NCBI GenBank assembly: GCA_002633025.1
Contig: NMRB01000186.1
Span: forward strand, 17,472 to 81,471
DNA from: Notospermus geniculatus
Lineage: Eukaryota; Nemertea; Pilidiophora; Heteronemertea; Lineidae
Reading direction: 5' to 3'
Length of the DNA: 64,000 bases
Positions 57,401 to 64,000 of the stretch are shown in pieces. The notes under the pieces are model-generated. The model searched no databases. It saw nothing but the letters and a program-made list of their open reading frames with translations, and had not been told where the DNA came from. The translations under genes were made by a program, and so were the position numbers. Numbering within the stretch: the stretch's first letter is position 1; each line of letters begins with the position of its first letter.

Positions 57401-60400
57401 TTGTACAAGGTGAGGCAAGGCAAACTTGTGAAGTCACGCACGCTTGGTGGCCGTAGAGGTTTACTAACCTGTGGCAAACTGGTCGACATATTTTTTTGTT
57501 GATTCATCGCCATGTTCTTTTTCTGCTGATATGAGTTTCCCAACATGGCTGAAAAAGAGCATGGTTTTTATTTATGAGTATAATCCCGGCACACTGGGTG
57601 TCTTCCCTCACAGGGAAATTTCTGCTCGGACTTCTCTCTGACTGTTTGCTTTGCATGATCTACTTCTTCTTACCGTTTGCATGACTTGGGAATTTACAAC
57701 AGCCTAGTGCATCAGTCTCCTGATGGTCAAACGTCTCTTGGTCACTCTTCGTGTCCACAACATTTTGTCGCCTTACAACTTTAACTTGGCCCTGAAGAAT
57801 ATGAGTACATTGTATTTCGTAGGTTGGACATGCGGGTTTGGCAGAGGTTTGGTAGCAGAAGGAAGTCGTTCGTTGTACCTTTATATGTCGTGTGATCCAA
57901 GCTTCTAACTTACCGATTTGATGACGTGTAACCATGGCGTCCGGTTTGTGTCTTTGACTATTACTTTATTTTCCCTGAAAAAGTCGAAAAAAGATACAGG
58001 ACTTTGAAACGAGGACCTGTTGCATTCCATCACCTTACCAATGTCCTCCTGGCTTAGGTAGGGCCTGCTGCTCTCGAATTGCTTTTCTAAGGAGGCTGTG
58101 TGGACAGGTTATTCGTTCAACCACTTTGGCTCCTGTTGATGCGCCCCGTGGGTCATCACTACACAGCTCGCGTCTTTCAGTGGGGGCTTTGTGAAACCTC
58201 ATCCCTCTTTTTGGCTTTTTCTTGTTTTCAAGTTCTTGAACATTACAACTTGAATCACCTACCCGTAATACTTGTATTCAATAGACTCATGATGATTCAT
58301 GAACTCATCAATTGGAAACTCTTCAAACAGTTCCAAAGTTCGTAAGAAATCTATCGGTGGCCCTTCGTTTGTCTGTAACAATTCCTCAAAGGCCTGAAAC
58401 AAGATGTGGAAGTCCCATCAAGCGATATAGACTGATCATGGGACTTTCTCTTGCCGATGTTGGTCCAGGATGATTCTTTGTCTGCCCCTCACTCCCACTC
58501 GAGGGAATTGTTCGTTCCCTAACATACATGTAGCATATAAGTTCTTTTTCTGTACCTTCCGTCAGTTACTTACCGATTTATGTAATATTAGCACCTCAAC
58601 GGCTCCTTTCGCCGCCAGACTGCAGTCTCGGGGGATGCCATGTTCTAGTTCTTCTGGCTGGTAAAACAAAGTGACAACGGCTTTTGAATATGAACTGTCT
58701 AACCGAAGGAATGCTTGGTAGTCACTAGTGATCTATTTCGTCGTCGTCCTGATAGGAAGGTGGTTACCAACTTTGGATGCTACACAGGCAACAACCGTTG
58801 CTTTGGTGTAAGGGGAACGACCGCAGGTTCTCTTCGTCGTAGTAATCAGTTGAAATCATCGAATTCTACTTCAAGGGCCCCTTTGCACCCCGACTAGTCT
58901 AAGAGGACTGTTAGTTTCTGCTTTCGTTCTTCCACTGAAGAATGTGATGAGACAGAAGTACAAGTCTGAAGCAAACTTCTGCATAAAAGTGGAGTTGGTT
59001 ATAATTAGCGCTGTCCTGAATTGGAAACGTTTGGCTTAGTCTATGACAAACCAGCGAGAGATGCCAGTGCCCGTACTTACGTCCGTGGTCGTGTTCTTTG
59101 TAAGCGTTCCTAATGACTTGGTTACCATCCCTGACGTCAGCTCGTACTGACGCAACATTTGAATCTTACCGGAAATGATGTAATAGAACCATTCCGGTGC
59201 TTTCCCCTGGTGAGCGATTAGTCGACCGTCGTCGTATCTTTGAAAAAGACAGAAAGATGCGTCAGATAATATAGAAGTTAAATAGAGGTCAGTTTTTGCC
59301 TTTGGCCAGTACAGTGTCTTGTCAAGTTTTACAGCAAAACCATAAATCTCTAATTCTGGAGTGATCACAGGGTTTGGCTATGGACAAACTTCTAGAAGCA
59401 GCGCAAAGTGACCAATTCATCATCAAAGAGGCAAGGTTTTAACTTGTTTCTTTTCTTTCTGATTATAGTTTTGTCCATAGCCAGTTTTTCATCGTCATTG
59501 TCAAACCGAGGACTCCATGTTACCTTCCGTAGCCGACTTGTCTGGCGCATTCTAGTTCCATCTCTGCCGGGAAGAGATGAGTAAATGCCTTGGTCGCCCG
59601 AAGGATCCAAATGATCTTCTTCAGATGTGAGTCTGCACGGAATTCTGGCCGGGTGTACAAACTTAGTGACATGTCCCAACCAAGCTAAAAAGAGGTAAAC
59701 GTACGTTTGTGTCGGCCTATGCAAAAGGTATATGCAATATACTTGACGTACAAAGTTTAAGATGGGAAGTGAGACCAATCTGGGAACACAACTCTCCAAG
59801 TTTCCAATCAGCGACAAGAGTCTTGGCTACCTGCTAGCTCGTGCGTCATAGTCTTGTCGTGATTACTGGACTAATTTGCTGATACTTACGCTGCTCTTAG
59901 CACCTCCCTTGTTCGTGATCTCGCTCATTCGTTTGACGCCCCCCTTGCCGACACTAGGAGGTCCGTCTTCAGATTCTCGTAGGAACCGTTTTTGGCTATT
60001 GCAGGCCCTGGTGACGATCAAAGCCATCCGTCCAGCATATTGAAACAATGTCCGTCGCTGTAATTGAATTGTCATTGACGGTGTATTCTGAGGGGAAGCA
60101 AGAGGGGCCGAAAAATTTTGGCAAGGAGCTCAGCATTGATATTATCAGCAGTGGTATTATCATAACTGTCGGACTATGTTATGACAGAATGATATGTAGG
60201 CCTACTTTCTCGGTAAGCGTCCAAGGAGTGCGTCATTGAATGCTAATCCAGGTTTATAACAGGTAAACGGGTTGGATTTTCGCGAATTACATGTAAATCG
60301 GATTTGTAACTCGGCCATAAGACTGGCGGCAGTCGTTTGTGTCATTGGCCTCCGCCTAAACCGAAAGGAAACCAAACAATGGTGAACTGCCTATGAGAGG

Positions 60401-60540
60401 TGAGTCGCACGTGAAAACGCTGGCGTGGAGAAACTGCCACTCGGAGATGCAGCATTGGCAGAACAACAGTTTATACGACTCACCCTCCAGCCTCTTCGTC
60501 GCATTTTGCGGAATTCGTCTGGCCCAACATTGATCATTCG
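51453..60540 (-). CDS. CNBD2: CNBD2-like protein with two cyclic-nucleotide-binding folds, 5' end not found
   Basis: Minus-strand exons in transcript order: 60484-60540, 59890-60057, 59524-59684, 59081-59237, 58574-58657, 58263-58393, 57914-57974, 57674-57791, 57469-57548, about 56911-56954, 56697-56766, 56216-56382, 54730-54762, 53423-53632, 52115-52168, 51861-51950 and 51453-51677 (stop TGA). Most junctions agree in phase. Binding fold 1: RLIAHQGKAPEWFYYIISGK, then PEELEHGIPRDCSLAAKGAV and VLILHKS. Fold 2: FLRTLELFEEFP, ENKVIVKDTNRTPWLHVIKS, GQVKVVRR, then after a long acidic insert LGALKAGDVF, GLEHMEAPVASEGS, EVIRISKRFFLQHA. This two-fold layout matches CNBD2, a cAMP-binding protein of male germ cells in mammals. 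The start exon, a short exon linking 59081 to 58657, and the acceptor near 56954 are unresolved. The phosphate-binding cassette arginine is not obvious, so nucleotide binding is uncertain. Confidence 0.8.
52738..52867. repeat. Foldback of the GAGTTTTCGCAAAG family, copy 2
   Basis: GGGAGTTTTCCCAAAGCCCC is mirrored by GGGGGCTTTGGGAAAACTCG, with CGAAACGCCAACG arms. It is homologous in position to 61388-61517. Confidence 0.85.
53110..53382. repeat. Large palindrome adjoining a CNBD2 exon, copy A
   Basis: Outer arms (AGAGCGG..CAGAATCTTTCACTTCTTCA) and inner arms (GGATCATGAAAAAAGTGG; CCCCCTGGTGGCCGCCA) are repeated in inverse order to about 53382. It ends 41 bp from the exon at 53423. The empty TTAA site relative to copy B is at about 53312 (GATCCTTGTATC). 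Confidence 0.8.
54441..54588. repeat. MITE of the GGGAGGTTTAGAAATCAAAC family, copy A
   Basis: Ends GGGAGGTTAGAAAGCAAACG and TTTGATTTCTAAACCTCCC. The arms include AACGTTAACGACAACGTTAT. It is related to the elements at 18961 and 21287 and orthologous by duplication to 63511-63655. Confidence 0.85.
55118..55844 (+). CDS. Candidate two-exon 5' end of an unknown gene, antisense within a CNBD2 intron
   Basis: ATG at 55118 (context GAAATGGCG) opens 47 codons (MAAATATDGGEITKKFKWHV, then MVARQEVPWRFATRSSRIFS) up to a consensus donor at 55259 (ACAG|GTAAGT). A good acceptor (CGATTTCTCAACAG) ends at 55767. The exon 55768-55844 continues in the matching phase (AFFDGLVMEMVQGRRKTGLR, RKLDDS) to a GTGAGC donor. 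I do not recognise the product and found no third exon. Overlap with the minus-strand CNBD2-like gene is through its 54762-56216 intron. Confidence 0.35.
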
Positions 60541-61387
60541 CTGAAAGAAAAGACGATAAACCAAGTTGAAACTCAACTTTGTCAGTGAAAAAAAGCCGTG
60601 CGGTTCTACTTCACGTTCTACTTAAGTTCTTCAACCCTAAAGCATGCAGCACACTGGCCGCCAACTTCGACGTCCAGAGGCGTTTTTCGACGCCAATGTC
60701 CGAACGCCAGAAAAATCCCCAATGTGCTACGAATGGAATCTGGAGAACGCCGCCGGACGCCAACAGAACCTTCTGATGCTACCGGTGCCTCCATGTGTTC
60801 TAGGCCCTAAATGAAAACGCACACTTTATTAGATATTCTTTAACCATATTAACATTGGGTGGTGTTCGTTTCCAATAACCTGAAATGTAGGCCTACACGT
60901 CCAACAAAAGTGAAGTGCAAACAATAGAATTCGCATGTGACGGTGTTGACTCTTATCAATTCAATCGCCCGTCACCATTGTTTACTCAAAAAATCCACAC
61001 TAAAAACCCGAAGAAATGAAGTCAGTTGACGGCTGGGTTGTTAATCCACCTTGGCGACAACTATAACTTAATGTAACAACGTTGGTCAGCGCCAAGATGG
61101 TACCAACACCAGTTAGTATAATATTCCTAAAAGCATTACATGTACAAGAATCGAATGTACAGAGATCAGACGCAAGCTAAGGAGGAACACTATAAATGTA
61201 TTTCACAATGATGGTATAAGTGAGAGAACATCAAGCACTACTAAAGCTAAACTCCTCTCTGTAACGTTACCTCCTTATCTGTACCATAGTATATAGTATC
61301 GAGTCCCTAAAGACGATAAATGGTAATGTAAACGGCGAATGAAGCTATTACAACTGCCACAGGATTTCGGGGAAAGAGCTAAGAATA

Positions 61388-61517
61388 GAGTTTTCGCAAA
61401 GCCCCCGAAACGCCGACGCGAACGCCAAACCCATTGTTCGATGCCACGAAGAGAGCAGCGAACAAAAGGCTACATGTAGACGTCCGCGTCGGCATTTCGG
61501 GGGTTTTGCGAAAACTC
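61388..61517. repeat. Foldback of the GAGTTTTCGCAAAG family, copy 3
   Basis: GAGTTTTCGCAAAGCCCCCG is mirrored by GGGGGTTTTGCGAAAACTC. It is the duplicate of 52738-52867 but has diverged in the loop, with the arm ends closer to the 8101 copy. Confidence 0.85.
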
Positions 61518-61780
61518 TCTAATAAAACCACCCTTGTTTCAACAAACATGAACCAAGCAGACCCTTCTTGTACGGAGCATGTCCACGAATATCACTGCAA
61601 TCCGGCTCCTTAAGTCTGCCTCAAACTGCTTGTTGCACTTTCAAAAACAGCTAGTGGCCTGAATGCGCTGCTCCACTTGTTGGTAGTTTTCTCATTGAGT
61701 TGGCTTTCAAAGGGAATGCACCATTAATAATATTGGTTTCCTTTGAGAGAAAAATAAGTTCTCACTGGAGCAACGATTTC

Positions 61781-62300
61781 GCCAGAATCTTTCACTTCTT
61801 CAAGAAAGCATGAAACTGTCCACAGACATACTTTGGTACCTAAGGATCATGAAAAAAGTGGACCCCCAAAATTCGCGCCCCCTGGTTGCCGCCATATTGA
61901 TTTTCATATGGCGGCCGCCAGGGGGCGCGAATTTTTGGGGCCCACTTTTTTCATGATCCTTAAAGGACCACTGTATTGCATCTTTCTGTCGACAGCCGGC
62001 GCCACCGGCACCATGCTCCAATACTGTAGTTAAGCCTTTCGCCCCAGTGTTGGAGAATGTATGATTACAGTCTCGGTCACCCAGCCGCTGGGATCGAACA
62101 AGTTTGTGTAGCAGTATTGCGGAACGAAACGGCTGGCTGCGCGAGACTAGTTGCATGCGCTAGTTTACAAAGTCGTTAATAGAGGTCTCCCCTTAACGCG
62201 GGTACGTGTAACGCAGGATTGGGAAGCAATACTGTGGTCCTTTAAGTATCAAAGTACCCATGTGGGGAGTTTCATGCTTTCTTGAAGAAGTGAAAGATTT
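61781..62300. repeat. Large palindrome, copy B, split by the TTAA element
   Basis: This is the same palindrome as 53110-53382, with its right arm interrupted at GGATCC|TTAA by the element at 61965-62241. Inner arms (CCCCCTGGTTGCCGCCATAT; ATATGGCGGCCGCCAGGGGG) pair better than in copy A. Confidence 0.8.
61965..62241. mobile_element. TTAA-flanked TIR element, copy 2
   Basis: Ends AGGACCACTGTATTGC and GCAATACTGTGGTCCT lie between TTAA at 61961-61964 and 62242-62245. The interior (CAGCCGGCGCCACCGGCACC, CTCGGTCACCCAGCCGCTGG) is nearly identical to the element at 22087-22359. Copy A of the segmental duplication has the empty site. It is 277 bp and non-coding. Confidence 0.9.
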
Positions 62301-63056
62301 TTACCCTTAACCGCTCTATTACAAGGATAGGCAAGGGTATGATCGAAGAAGACTTACGAAAACATCCCCAGCCTTCAATGCCCCTAACTGGAGACATGCT
62401 CCTCTCTCTACTCTCTCCTTTTGGGCCCTTTTTCTGGTCAGCATGACGGAGGAAGCCCCGGTTTTCTCCCTCGTCAGATAGAAGGAATGAGGGTTAAAAT
62501 CATCCTGGTTGATATCTCGCATCGGGATGTTGATGAGCGGGAGGGCGATGGATTCCTTACTGATGCGCTGGAAAGAAGGAGTCGGTCAATTTTACCCCCA
62601 AAAGATGAATAATATGACTTGTCCTCCAATCTCAGTTTGGTGCATGGGCCTATACATGTATTGGCTTCTTTATGAGTACCGGTAGTTCAAGAGAGAATGC
62701 AGTGCATCAAAACCTGGTCGAGGAAACCCATTGCATTCGAGACCCCAGGAATGAACTGTATTAAAGATAATGTATCACGAGTTCATTGTTTACATTCAAT
62801 GTTTGTAAACATGGATGTTTACGTTATGTTATTTTGGACTTTTGGGACATGCCAACCCACCAAAATGAATACTTTGGGCATCAACAGAATTTCTACACAG
62901 GCATTCTACCAACAAATTACTCATAAGACAAAGAAAGCCTGGACATAAACAAACAAAAATGTAAATAAACAATAAATTTCGTGGCCCGCGAAAATACCCG
63001 TGTGATACATTATCTTCAAATTGACAGCAATGGAGAAATCTTGATAGCATAACAAT

Positions 63057-63174
63057 GGGTCATATGAATAAAGACCAGCAAATGCTTTTACTTCAACTTT
63101 GTACAGCATTGCTTAGTGCATTTGCATTGCAAAATTCAAGTAAAAGCATTTGCTAGTCTTTATTCATATGACCC
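63057..63174. mobile_element. 118-bp TIR insertion in copy B
   Basis: Ends GGGTCATATGAATAAAGACC and GTCTTTATTCATATGACCC, with inner arms AGCAAATGCTTTTACTT in inverse. Copy A reads straight through (CATAACAATATCTGG near 54105). The target duplication is unclear because flanking bases differ. It is a very small non-autonomous element. Confidence 0.85.
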
Positions 63175-63510
63175 AACATCTGGACATTTCCAGCCAACGT
63201 GTCATAATTAGCTCCCTAACATGGAAGGGGCATTTTACTCGGACGGACGACTACACGACACTCGTACACACATCCCAATGAGAATTTCGAACGAAAGCAA
63301 GTTATTTTCAGGCAATCTAGCGATTCTATATGGTGGATGTGATTGCAAAAATTCACACACCCACTCCTCCACTTAGTTTAATTCCTTACTACCCTATATA
63401 CTATTCCCCACATGTTAGATTAACCTACTACTTGTGTGGCATGCCAGTGCGTACCGATAGTGTCAGGGTGCTACCATCGGGTTTGCCCACGCGGACACCC
63501 TGTTATATCA

Positions 63511-63655
63511 GGGAGGTTAGAAATCAAACGATAAACGTAAACGTTAACGACAACGTTATTTTTGTACCGAAAATGCAATATAAAATCATTAATGTGTAGC
63601 ATGAAAAATAACGTTGTCATAAAGTTCCCGTTTACCATTTGATTTCTAAACCTCC
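63511..63655. repeat. MITE of the GGGAGGTTTAGAAATCAAAC family, copy B
   Basis: Ends GGGAGGTTAGAAATCAAACG and TTTGATTTCTAAACCTCC. It is the duplicate of 54441-54588 with a few substitutions, mostly in the right arm. Confidence 0.85.
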
Positions 63656-64000
63656 ATATTAATCCATACCATGCCGGCGCAAGCCTAGTGCAGTAACATC
63701 ATTAGTCACCAGAAATGCATGGAGAAGCATGAAGCAATTTGTAATGCTGACGCACTTTAATCGTGCACAAAGTAAACTTTTTGTGGTTTACTTACAACCG
63801 ATGTAATCGACGACGCTTCATCATCCGCGTCCTGAATAAAAAGTAGGGCCTATCATTTAAATCAATAAAACACACTTATGGTATGTGGCTCAATGGCCGT
63901 AGTGTCTAGCACAAGTGGACGAATGCCCCTTCCCCCTCGTCACCGAAAATCACGATTTCAGGCAGATTTTGGCCGAAAAATAGAAAAAGTGCGCATTTGC

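Larger units (their letters stand above)
60764..64000 (-). pseudogene. Partial second copy of CNBD2-like exons, truncated at one end
   Basis: Copy B of the 52126-54914 segment; it runs off the window. Three exons are present on the minus strand: 63796-63831 (DADDEASSITSV, one extra serine), 62358-62567 (70 codons, fully open, V to A in TRKRAQKE) and 60764-60806 (GLEHMEAPVASEGS, cut off before its donor). The homology stops inside that last exon, next to the first recognised exon of the complete gene at 60540. The open frames and in-frame changes allow two readings: a recent fragment, or a neighbouring gene copy extending beyond the window whose 3' end was lost. I call it a pseudogene because of the truncation, with moderate confidence. 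Confidence 0.6.
60764..64000. repeat. Segmental duplication, copy B
   Basis: Same orientation as copy A, offset about 8.6 kb at the left end and about 9.1 kb at the right. The growth in offset comes from two insertions, 61965-62241 (TTAA element) and 63057-63174, plus small indels. Confidence 0.92.

Noticed and set aside
58715-58897. Minus-strand peptide resembling the end of a cyclic-nucleotide fold (SPYTKATVVACVASKV)
   Set aside because: Attractive as a CNBD2 exon, but the fold is already completed by PEELEHGIPRDCSLAAKGAV at 58574-58657 and no matching splice borders or phase were found.
1-64000. CRISPR array, operon or prokaryotic island
   Set aside because: No regularly spaced identical repeats with unique spacers. 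Genes are intron-bearing and eukaryotic throughout. The repeats seen are foldbacks or segmental duplications.

Overview
This is eukaryotic, almost certainly animal, nuclear DNA. Genes have introns with GT..AG borders, long spacers, and many foldback or MITE-type inverted repeats. The families present (TRIM/B-box proteins, a rhodopsin-class neuropeptide-type receptor, a Cys-loop receptor, CEP44, ATOX1, a CNBD2-like protein, an ARM-TIR protein) fit a metazoan. The abundance of TAGGCCTA and TACATGTA words and the TIR/TRIM repertoire suggest a marine invertebrate, perhaps an echinoderm, hemichordate or cephalochordate. The species cannot be fixed from the sequence alone. There are five single-N positions (304, 20095, 33875, 41250, 45210).

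Layout. 1-4.3 kb: no gene seen, two foldbacks. 4.37-6.35 kb (+): TRIM-like protein with a degenerate RING, two B-boxes, a helical segment and C-terminal NHL repeats. 7.55-10.44 kb (-): two exons of a GABA-A/glycine-type Cys-loop channel, including a 68-bp exon. 10.5-26.9 kb: gene-poor and repeat-rich, with a 757-bp TIR element carrying a tRNA-like sequence, a 2-kb tandem duplication and many palindromes. 26.99-28.99 kb (+): a second TRIM-like gene with a canonical RING. 29.4-38.3 kb: a tandem segmental duplication, each copy with one intact 428-aa receptor gene; the copies differ by a 568-bp insertion with a 9-bp target-site duplication in unit 1 and by about 480 bp in unit 2.

39.0-43.8 kb (+): a multi-exon gene encoding armadillo-like repeats, a TIR domain and a SAM-like tail. 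Its domain order differs from SARM1. 44.3-45.4 kb (-): ATOX1, a copper chaperone, complete in three exons. 46.3-51.1 kb (+): CEP44, complete in ten coding exons and head-to-head with ATOX1. 51.45-60.54 kb (-): a CNBD2-like protein with two cyclic-nucleotide-binding folds. 60.76 kb to the window end: a second, partial copy of the CNBD2 52.1-54.9 kb region, truncated inside an exon, with two transposon insertions the other copy lacks.

The genes do not form a pathway. They are a mix of conserved housekeeping genes (ATOX1, CEP44, CNBD2) and expanding sensing or innate-immunity-like families (TRIM, TIR, receptor). Segmental duplications provide paired filled and empty sites, so several non-autonomous elements can be delimited from this sequence alone. 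Exon borders were read by eye from splice consensus and reading-phase continuity.
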